Shown here in pieces: positions 26,208-35,390 of a stretch of DNA of 64,000 bases. How positions within the stretch are numbered: position 1 is the stretch's first letter; the number at the start of each line of letters is the position of its first letter. The translations under genes and the position numbers were made by a program. Source of the stretch: Acidobacteriota bacterium (GTDB lineage: Bacteria > Acidobacteriota > Terriglobia > Terriglobales > Acidobacteriaceae). A model generated the notes under the pieces. It was not told the DNA's origin and did no database searches. It worked only from the letters and a program-made list of their open reading frames with translations. Where the stretch lies: positions 1 to 64,000 of the forward strand of contig JANYDG010000015.1 in the NCBI GenBank assembly GCA_025359885.1, given 5' to 3'.

Positions 26208-26236
26208 TTGACTTGACCCTGCTTAGCCAGTATCCT
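26208..26236 (+). promoter_or_regulatory. Possible sigma-70 promoter of the rlpA-like gene
   Basis: TTGACT (26208-26213) and TATCCT (26231-26236) are spaced by 17 nt. The predicted start is only about 8 nt before the ATG at 26251, so the mRNA would be nearly leaderless. That fits the lack of a clear ribosome-binding site but lowers certainty. Confidence 0.4.
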
Positions 26237-26250
26237 TTGGTAGGTACACT

Positions 26251-26760
26251 ATGCAAACAAACACAGGAAAGAACGAACGCACTCGTCCCAGACCTTTCCA
26301 CGCAGCGGCAATTGCGCTGCTGGTAACGGTCGCAGGCGTCGCGGTGCACGCTACTCCCGGTTCGCAGGCGCATAGCAATCCTCACGTAGCAAAAACCCGC
26401 AAGTGGACTGAGGTTGGCAAAGCCTCCTGGTACGGCCGCCGCTTCCAGGGCCACCGCACCGCCAGCGGCGAAGCATTCGATCTGAACATGCTCACCTGCG
26501 CCCATCGGACGCTGCCCATAGGAACGCTGCTGCGAGTGACCAATCTGGTCAATCGGCGTTCCATCATGGTGCGCGTCAATGACCGCGGCCCGGTACCTGC
26601 CGGCCTCATCGTTGACCTCTCCTGGCGCGCCGCCAAGTCTCTCGGATTTGATCGACGAAGCAACGTGCGGGTCCGGCTGGAAAAAGTCGAAGGGGCGGAG
26701 GCTGCTCAGTTAAACTGGCCAGACCTTGGCCGTCCTGACACTTTGACCGCCACACGCTAG
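26251..26760 (+). CDS. rlpA: RlpA-like exported septal/peptidoglycan protein
   Basis: 169 residues. A signal peptide (about 15-33, AIALLVTVAGVAVHA) precedes the double-psi beta-barrel domain (about 50-130): GKASWYGRRFQGHRTASGEAF, TCAHRTLPIGTLLRVTNL, VNDRGPVPAGLIVDLSW and AAKSLGF. All RlpA hallmarks are present, including the catalytic Asp of the NDRGP loop. RlpA proteins cleave denuded glycan strands or bind them at septa. The C-terminal SPOR domain of larger RlpA proteins is absent. PyrF follows after 7 nt, but the two have unrelated roles. Confidence 0.88.
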   Translation: MQTNTGKNERTRPRPFHAAAIALLVTVAGVAVHATPGSQAHSNPHVAKTRKWTEVGKASWYGRRFQGHRTASGEAFDLNMLTCAHRTLPIGTLLRVTNLVNRRSIMVRVNDRGPVPAGLIVDLSWRAAKSLGFDRRSNVRVRLEKVEGAEAAQLNWPDLGRPDTLTATR

Positions 26761-26767
26761 GAATTCC

Positions 26768-27553
26768 ATGCCTGAAAATAGCCTGACCACAGCATTTGAG
26801 CCTTTGCGCGCACCCACATCGCCCAAAACATCCGCCTGGGACGAGGCGCAGCAGCGCCTGATCGTCGCGCTGGATGTGCCCACGGCAGCCGCAGCGCTGG
26901 CCCTGGTTGACAGGCTCGAAGGCCAGTGCCCCTGGCTCAAGATCGGGCTGGAACTGTTTATCGCGGCCGGCCCGGCAATCGTTGAAACTCTAGTCAGTCG
27001 AGGCCATTCCATCTTTCTCGACCTGAAACTGCACGATATCCCCAACACGGTCGCCTCGGCTGTTCGCACCGCGACAGCTCTCAACGTTCGCATGCTGACC
27101 CTACATGCCGCAGGCGGCCCGGCCATGCTCGCAGCCGCCCGCGAAGCAACGATAAATGCCGCAACACCTCCAGAGTTGCTCGCCGTCACCGTCCTCACCA
27201 GCATGAATCAGGCGCAGGTTGAGGCAGTTGGCGTGCCGCGAACTCCGCTGGCACAGGCTGAGCTACTGGCGCGGATGGGGCTGGAAAACGGGATCCGCGG
27301 ATTTGTCTGTTCTCCGCAGGAGGTCGCAGCACTCCGTGCGCTGGCGGGCCGTGAGGCAGTGCTCGTCACACCAGGGATTCGCCCCGCTGGCGCGGCGGCT
27401 TGGGACCAGCAGCGCATTGCAACCCCGGCTCAGGCCCTTCAGCAGGGCGCCAGCCACATAGTCGTGGGAAGGCCTGTTACGCAGGCGGCCGACCCTGCAC
27501 AGGCGGCTCGCGAAGTGCTCAGCGAAATCGCTGCCGCACTGGCCGAGAACTAG
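26768..27553 (+). CDS. pyrF: Orotidine-5'-phosphate decarboxylase
   Basis: 261 residues of the OMP decarboxylase TIM barrel. LIVALDVPTAAAALALVD opens the barrel. The catalytic Lys-Asp set lies in FLDLKLHDIPNTV, the phosphate-binding strand is VTPGIRPAG, and the end reads IVVGRPVTQAADPAQAAREV. It makes UMP in pyrimidine synthesis. An N-terminal extension of about 33 residues precedes the barrel, so the start could be later than the ATG at 26768, though that ATG is well placed after the rlpA stop. Confidence 0.95.
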   Translation: MPENSLTTAFEPLRAPTSPKTSAWDEAQQRLIVALDVPTAAAALALVDRLEGQCPWLKIGLELFIAAGPAIVETLVSRGHSIFLDLKLHDIPNTVASAVRTATALNVRMLTLHAAGGPAMLAAAREATINAATPPELLAVTVLTSMNQAQVEAVGVPRTPLAQAELLARMGLENGIRGFVCSPQEVAALRALAGREAVLVTPGIRPAGAAAWDQQRIATPAQALQQGASHIVVGRPVTQAADPAQAAREVLSEIAAALAEN

Positions 27554-27597
27554 GAACTTGTAAGTGCCGAGGTAACGGGTTTCAGCCGGCGCGACAG

Positions 27598-29091
27598 CTA
27601 CATCGCGCCTTTGCCCCAGAGTACAGCCGGAATCGTACCAACCAGAATCTTCAAGTCCAGCATCAGAGACCAGGAATCGATGTATTCCAGGTCTTGTCGA
27701 ATCCAGTTTGCAAAGTCTGTGTTATTGCGCCCGCTCATTTGCCAGATGCAGGTGATACCGGGCAATACGCTGAAGCGGCGCAGTTGTGCTGAGTCCTCAA
27801 TTTTCAAGACATCCCGAACCGCAAGAGGCCGTGGACCCACCAACGACATATCTCCCATGAGTACGTTCCAGAACTGAGGCAACTCGTCAATCGATGTCTT
27901 GCGCAGGAAGGCACCGACCTTAGTCACACGCGGGTCCGCCTTGATCTTGAAGACCGGCCCCCCGAGCTCATTCTGCCCCTCAAGCTGGGCTTGCAATACC
28001 TCGGCGTTGATCACCATCGTGCGCAGTTTGAACATACGGAAGCGGCGGCGATGCAGCCCATAGCGATCCTGAGAAAAGAAGATGGGGCCGGGGCTGGTGA
28101 GCTTGATCGCGATGCCCACCGCAATCAATACCGGTAGAGACAATAACAGCAGAGTACCTGAGCCCACAATATCTATGGCCCTTTTGACATAGTGGTTCGA
28201 GTCATCCTTGACCATGCGCAGAATTGAGTAATGGTTATTGCCCTTCTTATCAAGCCGGGCTATTTTGGTCTGGAATAAGTGAGACGAGTGCCGTACCTCG
28301 ACACCAAATCGCTCGCAGACTTCAATGACTTGCTGAATAGGCTCATACATTGACTTGACTGGCAGGGAGCAATAGACAACAGAAACTGGATTTTCCTTGA
28401 GCAAAGTATCCAGTAAATCAAGCCCCCCAAGAAAGCGCTTCCGCATCGGTCCAGTGCCGACAAAGTCGTCATCCAGCACGCCCACGATGTTATATACCGG
28501 CGAATCGACCATCTCTTCGAAAGCAGCTTGTCCGCCACGGCCTGAACCGATGATGAGTACCTCGCGACGGGGAACGATGGTATCAATCGACACCCAGCCG
28601 ATGAAGCAGGCAACCGCAAGAAAGATGAGGCTGAGCAAAGAACTGGCCAGAAAGAATCCTGCATCTACTCGAATCGCCCGCTCCCAATCCAGCTTAGCCA
28701 GAAGGCAAGGATAGATGACAGCGGCGCACAGAAAAGATGCCAGCAAACTGGCTGCCATTTCCTTGTGAATCAACTCATCGTTCGTACTCTGTCCATGACC
28801 GGTCGCCGCACGCGAAATGACCGTAACAGCAACCAGCATGCAAATCTCAAGCAGGCTGACACGCGGAACATACCACCAATCCGCACCTTCAAACATTAAG
28901 CCCGGATGCTTGAAGAACCAGTAACCACTCAGCACCAGAGCGGGTGCGAGGTTGCGCACCATACGATAAATACTCGTATGCAAGGTGCCGATTTCCTGCA
29001 GATGTTGCTCCAGCTTTGTCCAATCCAAGGTCTGCTTCTCTTCTTTCGCCGTCGTTGTTCTAGGCCGAGCGTCTGCTGCCCAATTACCCAT
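27598..29091 (-). CDS. Polyprenyl-phosphate sugar transferase (exopolysaccharide initiation)
   Basis: About 497 residues. Four to five N-terminal membrane helices lead into a nucleotide-binding-like domain (EVLIIGSGRGGQAAFEEMVD). The C-terminal bacterial sugar transferase domain follows: KRAIDIVGSG, SPGPIFFSQDRYG, FKLRTMV, RKTSIDELPQFWNVLMGDMS, LVGPRPL and PGITCIWQMSGRNN. It transfers a sugar phosphate onto undecaprenyl phosphate to begin exopolysaccharide or O-unit assembly. The frame is open up to 29385; I chose ATG 29091 because AGGAGG lies about 11 nt before it and the upstream part looks non-native. Neighbouring glycan genes are absent. Confidence 0.88.
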   Translation of the reverse strand: MGNWAADARPRTTTAKEEKQTLDWTKLEQHLQEIGTLHTSIYRMVRNLAPALVLSGYWFFKHPGLMFEGADWWYVPRVSLLEICMLVAVTVISRAATGHGQSTNDELIHKEMAASLLASFLCAAVIYPCLLAKLDWERAIRVDAGFFLASSLLSLIFLAVACFIGWVSIDTIVPRREVLIIGSGRGGQAAFEEMVDSPVYNIVGVLDDDFVGTGPMRKRFLGGLDLLDTLLKENPVSVVYCSLPVKSMYEPIQQVIEVCERFGVEVRHSSHLFQTKIARLDKKGNNHYSILRMVKDDSNHYVKRAIDIVGSGTLLLLSLPVLIAVGIAIKLTSPGPIFFSQDRYGLHRRRFRMFKLRTMVINAEVLQAQLEGQNELGGPVFKIKADPRVTKVGAFLRKTSIDELPQFWNVLMGDMSLVGPRPLAVRDVLKIEDSAQLRRFSVLPGITCIWQMSGRNNTDFANWIRQDLEYIDSWSLMLDLKILVGTIPAVLWGKGAM

Positions 29092-29427
29092 AGCGTACCT
29101 AGCCTCCTGGGCGGACCCAGATCTTTGTTCGCATGCCTTACCCCTCGCAACTCGCGGCACTGCCCTCGTCCAAAGTACCTGAGGCCGCCTGGGGTCTACA
29201 GAATCACTTGCTTCCATTCTCTCATCGGCTAAGGATAGAAAACACGAGACTCGACTTGACATCCCCCGAAAGCCGTAGCCCCATGCAACCTTCCCCTTAA
29301 GTAATAGCCTCTTTGTTTGAATCAGCAAGGTACGCCGGAAATCGCGTCCTGCCGAGGCATGCACCGCACAGGTGCCGCATCCCACGGGCCAGGCACCGAC
29401 GCGAACCGATGAGCGCCATGCCAGGGG

Positions 29428-31899
29428 TTACATCAGTCGCAGGGCGTCTACGTCCACGACCAGATTACGGCGCGGAATCCCCGCCTCATCAGCATGCGTC
29501 AGCGCCGCACGCAGCGCAGTATTCAGCGCCCGCCGCGAGGTCGCCTTGAGAATCAGATGAAAGCGGTAAACCTCCTTGATCCGGGCAATGGGCGCGGTGC
29601 AGGGGCCGAGGACCCGAACACCTTCAGGATTGGTCTTCTGAAACCATTTGCCGAGGGTCGCCGCCCAACTGGACGCCTCCTCTAACTTTTTGGATTGGAT
29701 CAGCAAGTTGGCCAGCACACCAAACGGGGGATAGTGCATCCAGCGGCGGTACTTGAGTTCCCGGGCGACGAATGTCTGGTAGTCATGCGTAGAGGCTGCG
29801 ACGATGGCGTAGTGATCAGGATGATAAGTCTGGACCACGACGCGGCCGGGCAGGTTGCCCCGTCCTGCGCGTCCCGAGACCTGCGTCATCAACTGGAAGA
29901 CCCGCTCCGCAGCACGAAAGTCCGGCATGGAAAGGGCGTGGTCACAGCCAACGACGCCAACCAACGTGACACCATGCACGTCGTGTCCCTTGGCAATCAT
30001 CTGCGTCCCCACCAGCAGGTTGATTTCGCCAGAGTGCAGGCGGGCCAGCAGCCGCTCCATGTCATAACGGCCCCGAACGGTGTCGCGGTCCATGCGGCCA
30101 ATGCGTGCCGAGGGAAATATCTCCTGCAATCGTTCTTCGCCCTGCTGCGAACCAGCTCCCAGGTAGTAGAGGTGCTCACTGTCGCACTTTGGGCAGCGCT
30201 TGGGCACGGTGCGCCGGTAGCCGCAGTAGTGGCATTCCAGCCGCTGGCCCGCGCTGGCCATGGCCTCTTCAGAATCGACCGGCTTGTGATGCGTCAGCGA
30301 AATGGCACAGTTCTGGCACTCCAGCTTTTCTCCGCACGAGCGGCACATCGCGACAAAGGAGTAGCCCCGCCGGTTCAGCAGAATCATCGCCTGTTCGCCG
30401 CGGTCGAGCGTTGCCTGGGTTTCAGCGATCAGCAGTCGGGAAAAAATGTCTTCCCTCGCAGTCTGCTGAAATTCGATGCGCATGTCTACCAGTTCGACGG
30501 TTGGCATAGGCCGGTTGTTGACGCGGTCGGCCATGGAGAGACGGCGATACTTGCCGGCCTCGCAGTTTTGCCAGCTCTCAAGCGAAGGCGTCGCCGAACC
30601 CAGCACCACCGGTGCGCCAGCCAGCTTTGCCCGCATCACGGCCACGTCACGGGCGTTGTAGCGCGGAGTCTCTTCCTGCTTGTAGCTCTGGTCATGCTCC
30701 TCGTCAACCAGCACCAGGCCGAGGTTGGGCACCGGCGCAAAGATGGCCGACCGCGTGCCGACGACAACCGGCTTCTCGCCGCGCTGGATGCGATGCCACT
30801 GGTCAGAGCGTTCCGCCGGCGTCAGAGCAGAATGCAGCAGCGCTACGCGGTCACCAAACGTCGCGTCCAGCTGCGCCGCAGCGGCCGGTGTCAGGCCAAT
30901 TTCCGGCACCAGCAGGATTGCGCCCTGTCCCCGGTCGAGCGCCCTCTGCAATGCCGCGAGATAGACCGCCGTCTTGCCGGAGCCCGTGACACCGTGCAGC
31001 AGAAACGGCTGGAAGCCCTGGGCTATCGCAATCGAGGCCAATGCCTCCATCTGCGGCTCGTTCAACGCGTGCGCCGGGTTCACATGACCCATCCCGGCCA
31101 GGCTGAAGACTGCAGGCCGCTCATCAATGCGCACCAGACCGCGCCGCACCAGCGTTTGCAGGCTGCTCGGCGAAGTGCCTTTCTCCTGCAGCATGGCGAT
31201 GGGCAGTTCCCCTCCGCCAGCCGCCAGCTCGGCGAGGATCGCCTGCTGCTTGGCCGTCAGCGCAGGCAGGCGCGTCTCAGGCACCAGCACGGCAAAGCGC
31301 TCTGTGCGGCGGGCATCGCGCTCTACTGCCGAGGTTTCCCGGGCAATCCACTTCTTGCGCAGCATCGTCGTCAGATGCAGCATCGTGGCGGCGGTCGCAG
31401 TGCGCAGAGTGCTGAGCTTCACCGCCTCGCCATCAGCCAGCCGCAAAAGCACCTTGTGATCAATTTCGCTCTGCTCAGGAGCAGCCTGAGCGCGACGCTT
31501 TGCAGCCAGCCGCATATCGCCGTCAAAGCTGCCGGCCAGTTTGTCCCGCCCGGCATCGGTAATCCTGAAGTAGACAGTGCGGCGAACCTCGGCCATGAGC
31601 GGCAGCATGGTGCGCAGCACCTCACCCAGCGGAGCCAGATAATACTGTGCCATCCATACCGCCAGATCCAGCAGTTGCTCGGTCAGCAGCGGCTCATCAT
31701 CCAGCACAGTCTCGACCAGCTTCGCTTCGAAATCGGCAGGAGCCTCCGAGTGCAGCTTCATCACCACGCCAATCAGCTTTTCATTCCGAAACGGAACAAT
31801 CACCCGGACACCGCGCACCGGACTTTGCCCCGGACCGAGGACGTAGGTAAAGGTCCGGTCCAGGGGCAGAGGCAGCGCAACTTCGCAGTAAACAGGCAT
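29428..31899 (-). CDS. priA: Primosomal protein N' (PriA helicase)
   Basis: 823 residues. An N-terminal DNA-binding domain (CEVALPLPLDRTFTYVLG) precedes the helicase core: Walker A GVTGSGKTAVY, the DEEH box LVDEEHDQSYKQEETPRYNA, and GSATPSLESW. Eight Cys in CRSCGEKLECQNC, CHYCGYRRTVPKRCPKC form the zinc site. Further motifs are GTQMIAKGHDV, FRAAERVFQLMTQVSGRAGR and VVQTYHPDHYA. PriA restarts stalled replication forks. A + strand open frame of 771 codons lies antisense over most of it and is considered a shadow. Confidence 0.95.
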   Translation of the reverse strand: MPVYCEVALPLPLDRTFTYVLGPGQSPVRGVRVIVPFRNEKLIGVVMKLHSEAPADFEAKLVETVLDDEPLLTEQLLDLAVWMAQYYLAPLGEVLRTMLPLMAEVRRTVYFRITDAGRDKLAGSFDGDMRLAAKRRAQAAPEQSEIDHKVLLRLADGEAVKLSTLRTATAATMLHLTTMLRKKWIARETSAVERDARRTERFAVLVPETRLPALTAKQQAILAELAAGGGELPIAMLQEKGTSPSSLQTLVRRGLVRIDERPAVFSLAGMGHVNPAHALNEPQMEALASIAIAQGFQPFLLHGVTGSGKTAVYLAALQRALDRGQGAILLVPEIGLTPAAAAQLDATFGDRVALLHSALTPAERSDQWHRIQRGEKPVVVGTRSAIFAPVPNLGLVLVDEEHDQSYKQEETPRYNARDVAVMRAKLAGAPVVLGSATPSLESWQNCEAGKYRRLSMADRVNNRPMPTVELVDMRIEFQQTAREDIFSRLLIAETQATLDRGEQAMILLNRRGYSFVAMCRSCGEKLECQNCAISLTHHKPVDSEEAMASAGQRLECHYCGYRRTVPKRCPKCDSEHLYYLGAGSQQGEERLQEIFPSARIGRMDRDTVRGRYDMERLLARLHSGEINLLVGTQMIAKGHDVHGVTLVGVVGCDHALSMPDFRAAERVFQLMTQVSGRAGRGNLPGRVVVQTYHPDHYAIVAASTHDYQTFVARELKYRRWMHYPPFGVLANLLIQSKKLEEASSWAATLGKWFQKTNPEGVRVLGPCTAPIARIKEVYRFHLILKATSRRALNTALRAALTHADEAGIPRRNLVVDVDALRLM

Positions 31900-32009
31900 C
31901 GCGGAAAAGTCTCAATTGCAACCCTTAGTCTAGGCGATACAGTGCCATCGAGAGCGCCCCCGCGGCCGCAGTCGCATTTCTTGTCTTCACCAGCTACAAT
32001 TCCGTCCTG

Positions 32010-32828
32010 ATGAAATCCATAACCCCCAACGCCCCGAAGCCTGCCGCCAAACGCAAATCCTCAACGAAATCCGTGATCGCAAAGACCGCTCCGGCCCCCG
32101 AGCTTGCCGCCTTTGCGACGCTCGAACCGGTTCACAAGCCGACCACCCTATCGATCGACATTGGCGGCACCGGCATCAAGATGATGGTGCTTGACGCCCA
32201 CGGCAAGCCTATCAGCGAACGCTTCCGCGCCTTGACACCGGCCGGTCCGACGCCTGCCCGCGTGATTGCGGTACTGGACGATCTGCGTGCCCAGGTGCCG
32301 GAGTTTGACCGCGTTTCAGTCGGTTTCCCCGGCGTCGTGAAAAACGGTGTGACCCTTGCAGCGCACAATCTTGACCCCGCATGGGCCGGTTTTCCCCTGC
32401 AGGAGACGCTCGCAAAGGATTGGGGCAAACTGGTACGTGTGGCCAACGACGCCTCTGTACAGGGCTACGGAGCGACTTTTGCCAAGGGCGTGGAACTGTG
32501 CCTCACCTTTGGTACCGGCCTGGGTTCATCCCTATTTACAAACGGGCACCTCTGCCCCGGTCTTGAACTGGCACATCATCCCTGGCGCAAGGGCAAGACC
32601 TACGAAGACTTTCTCGGCTTGCGCGACATCGAAAAATACGGCAAGAAAAAATGGAATGTACTGGTGCAGAAAGCGATTGAGCAAACCAGCCAGCTCTTCA
32701 ACTGGGACTACCTGCACCTCGGCGGCGGCAACGCCAAACATATCAATTTTGAGCTTGCTCACAATATTCGCATCGTCCCCAACGAAGAGGGCCTGCTCGG
32801 CGGCGTGGCGCTGTGGCGGAATGAGTAA
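32010..32828 (+). CDS. ROK-family kinase, polyphosphate-glucokinase-like
   Basis: 272 residues. An Ala/Lys-rich N-terminal 40 residues precede the phosphate-binding motif SIDIGGTGIKMMVLD. The sugar site is VANDASVQGYGA, and the second phosphate loop LTFGTGLGSSLF is followed by LELAHHPWRKGKTYEDFLG and YLHLGGGNAKHI. The combination of GTGIK, the LELAHHP segment and the short length is that of polyphosphate/ATP glucokinases (PpgK type). The Cys-rich zinc motif of classic ROK kinases is absent, as expected for PpgK. Substrate use of polyphosphate is inferred from family resemblance only. Confidence 0.8.
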   Translation: MKSITPNAPKPAAKRKSSTKSVIAKTAPAPELAAFATLEPVHKPTTLSIDIGGTGIKMMVLDAHGKPISERFRALTPAGPTPARVIAVLDDLRAQVPEFDRVSVGFPGVVKNGVTLAAHNLDPAWAGFPLQETLAKDWGKLVRVANDASVQGYGATFAKGVELCLTFGTGLGSSLFTNGHLCPGLELAHHPWRKGKTYEDFLGLRDIEKYGKKKWNVLVQKAIEQTSQLFNWDYLHLGGGNAKHINFELAHNIRIVPNEEGLLGGVALWRNE

Positions 32829-32945
32829 GAAATATGGTTCGAAGCAGGGAACCTGACTTTCGTTGCGTTCGTAGTAGCCGTCAAATGGGACCGAAAGAAA
32901 CGGATTTTCTATTTTGTCCCGGTGTTGACGGAAAAGGATGAACGG

Positions 32946-34412
32946 ATGACTCGAACAGCGATGTCTCTTGCCGCGTTGGTGCTCTTCACTTCATTTGTGA
33001 TGCACGGTCAGGGTTCTCACCTGAGCAAGCTTGACGGAGGGCAGCTTAACCAATCCGACATCGATGCGACGGCGACCAGGCTCATCAACGCGGCACATGT
33101 CACGGGGCTGGGGCTGGCACTCTTTGATCACGGCCAGATCGCCTATTCGAAGGCCTATGGCACGAGGGATGTCGAAAAGAAGCTGCCCCTCACCACGGAC
33201 TCAGTGATGACCTCAGCCTCATTGAGCAAGGCGGCATTTGCGACGATGGTGATGTGCCTGGTCCAGCAAGGCAAGCTCGATCTCGACAAGCCAATTGAGC
33301 GGTATCTTCCCAAACCGCTGTCTGAGTATCCAAAGTATGCAGACCTGAAAAATGACGCGCGTACCAGGAAACTCACACTCCGGATTCTGTTGAGCCACAC
33401 GGGCGGCTTTGCCAACTGGCGAGGATTTGAGGAGGACCGCAAACTCAAGATTCACTTTGAGCCTGGCACCCGTTATGCCTACTCGGGTGAGGGTATTGTT
33501 CTGGCGCAACTGATTGTTGAATCCGTCACCGGCAAATCGTTGACGCAACTCATGCAGGACAGTCTGTTTGGCCCAACACAAATGACACGAACAAATATGG
33601 TTTGGAAGCCTGAGTTTGAGGGAGATTTTGCCAATGGCTATGACGAATATGGCCGGTCACTGGGGCCAGAGAGGCGCTCTTCGCCGGACGCAGCGGGGTC
33701 CATGCAGACAACTGTTCAGGATTACGCGATGTTTCTCAGTGCACTGATGCGAAATAGGATTTTGGATACGCGCACAAGGGGCAAGATGCTTAGCCCTGCG
33801 GTCAACATCCATTCCGCCCACCAGTTTCCGTCGCTCTCTGAAGAGACAACAATGGCTAACGAGGGGATTCGACTGCGTTACGGACTTGGGTGGGGCGAAT
33901 ATTTATCGCCTTACGGAAAGGCGTTCTTCAAGGAAGGCCATGATGAGGGATGGCGGCACCTCGCGCTTTTTTTCCGTGACGGTCGAGGAATTCTGATCAT
34001 GACGAACAGCTCCAATGGCGAGGGAGTCTTCAAACCGCTGATCGATTCCCTGCTGGGCGAAACGGCGTTCCCGTTTGACTGGGAGGGCTACACACCTTAC
34101 GACAAGCTACCCCCACTGCCCAGGTTGAAAGAGCATCCCAAGGTCTCATTGACCACGGCGCAGTTGAGCAGGGTGGTCGGGCGATACAAGTTGCCCCCCG
34201 ATATTGTCATTTCGGTAACTCTTGAAGACGGGCACCTTTCAATTCAAGAGAATGATGAGGCGAAGCAGGAATTGTTGCCAGAGAGCAAGGACGACTTCTA
34301 TTCAGCCGTTTCGAGCGATGAATGCTCGTTCAAACCCACGGGCGGAGAGTCAGCACAAGTGATGGTGCTGCATCTTGGCGACAAAGACTTGCAGTTGGCG
34401 CGAATTCCCTGA
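32946..34412 (+). CDS. Exported class C beta-lactamase-like serine hydrolase
   Basis: 488 residues from ATG 32946, chosen because a signal peptide follows directly (SLAALVLFTSFVMHGQG). The serine-hydrolase fold shows the SxxK catalytic pair in SASLSKAAF (Ser92, Lys95) and the Tyr motif RYAYSGEG (Tyr179). LLSHTGGFANW is typical of the family, and KEGHDEGWRHLA forms the third motif. Such proteins act as esterases, D-aminopeptidases or peptidases more often than as true beta-lactamases. A separate beta-rich C-terminal domain (about 390-488) resembles those of esterase-type members. Single gene unit. Confidence 0.87.
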   Translation: MTRTAMSLAALVLFTSFVMHGQGSHLSKLDGGQLNQSDIDATATRLINAAHVTGLGLALFDHGQIAYSKAYGTRDVEKKLPLTTDSVMTSASLSKAAFATMVMCLVQQGKLDLDKPIERYLPKPLSEYPKYADLKNDARTRKLTLRILLSHTGGFANWRGFEEDRKLKIHFEPGTRYAYSGEGIVLAQLIVESVTGKSLTQLMQDSLFGPTQMTRTNMVWKPEFEGDFANGYDEYGRSLGPERRSSPDAAGSMQTTVQDYAMFLSALMRNRILDTRTRGKMLSPAVNIHSAHQFPSLSEETTMANEGIRLRYGLGWGEYLSPYGKAFFKEGHDEGWRHLALFFRDGRGILIMTNSSNGEGVFKPLIDSLLGETAFPFDWEGYTPYDKLPPLPRLKEHPKVSLTTAQLSRVVGRYKLPPDIVISVTLEDGHLSIQENDEAKQELLPESKDDFYSAVSSDECSFKPTGGESAQVMVLHLGDKDLQLARIP

Positions 34413-34478
34413 AGGAGACGATAGCTCATTCAAGCCGAGCTATTAAAAACAGAGCCCTCATGACCTTTCAGTGCAGAT

Positions 34479-35381
34479 CTACTTCCGCCCTGGCGGATTC
34501 AGCCCCAGTTCGCGCATGGCGATCTGCAGATCGGCCCAGGCATGCTTCTTTTGGTTTGGGTCGCGAAGCAGGAACGCCGGGTGGTAGGTGACGATGAGTT
34601 TCGTCCCGCGCAGCGGGTGGACCACACCGCGCCAGGCGGAGAGAGCACGCTTTTCGCCGGTGAGATAAGTCACAGCAGTCTGGCCGAGGGCGACGATGAC
34701 CTGGGGGCGCACCACGTCGATCTGGCGAAAGAGAAACGGCGAGCAGGTGTGCGCTTCGTCGGGCTCGGGTGTGCGGTTTGCGGGCGGGCGGCACTTGACG
34801 ACATTGGCGATATAGACCTCTTCGCGCTGGAGCCCCATAGCGTTGATCATGTTGTTCAACAGTTGCCCGCCGCGCCCAACAAAAGGCAGTCCAGAGGCGT
34901 CTTCGTCGGCACCAGGGCCTTCTCCCACGAACATGAGTCGAGCATTGGGGTCGCCATCGCCAAAGACCAGCTTGTTGCGGCCAGCCGCGAGGGCGCAGCG
35001 GTGGCAGTCGCCGATGTCGTCCTGAATGAGCTTGAGGGCGGCGAAGTGCTGCTCCGGAGGAACGGGTGGAGCCTGCGGTGGGGCGGCGGGAAATGGTTTG
35101 CGGGGAGCGATCTCGGTTTCCTCAAATATCGGGGTGAATAAAGCTGCTGGGGCCGACTCAGGCGCTGCGGCCCGCGGCGTGGCCCCTAGGACTGGGGCGA
35201 TTGCTACTGGTTCCGGGGCAGTTTCCGCAACGGCCCATTGAGCCGGGTCTACTTCCCGGCGGTAGAAGTCGTAAAGGCCCAGATCACGGTAGTACCGCAG
35301 GCGGGCCTGCAATGCTACGCGAGCAACTGGGTCGGCGACAATCGTCGCGAATTGGGCGGGCTGGGCGGTCGGTTCAGTCAA
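34479..35381 (-). CDS. udg: Family 4 uracil-DNA glycosylase
   Basis: 300 residues. An Ala/Pro-rich N-terminal ~110 residues lead into the UDG4 domain: DCHRCALAAGRNKLVFGDG, the active-site block FVGEGPGADEDASGLPFVGR, ANVVKCRPPANRTPEPDEA and HPAFLLRDPNQ. Four Cys (two in CHRC, then KCRPP and HTCSP) bind the [4Fe-4S] cluster of this family. The enzyme removes uracil from DNA. It follows coaBC by 9 nt on the same strand, probably in one transcript. The long N-terminal extension is not recognised but is common in acidobacterial and related forms. Confidence 0.9.
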   Translation of the reverse strand: MTEPTAQPAQFATIVADPVARVALQARLRYYRDLGLYDFYRREVDPAQWAVAETAPEPVAIAPVLGATPRAAAPESAPAALFTPIFEETEIAPRKPFPAAPPQAPPVPPEQHFAALKLIQDDIGDCHRCALAAGRNKLVFGDGDPNARLMFVGEGPGADEDASGLPFVGRGGQLLNNMINAMGLQREEVYIANVVKCRPPANRTPEPDEAHTCSPFLFRQIDVVRPQVIVALGQTAVTYLTGEKRALSAWRGVVHPLRGTKLIVTYHPAFLLRDPNQKKHAWADLQIAMRELGLNPPGRK

Positions 35382-35390
35382 GACAACAGC

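Noticed and set aside
29695-32010. 771-codon open frame on the + strand
   Set aside because: It lies antisense to priA almost throughout. Its translation is His/Gln/Arg-rich with no domain pattern, as expected for a GC-skewed shadow frame, while priA shows every family motif.
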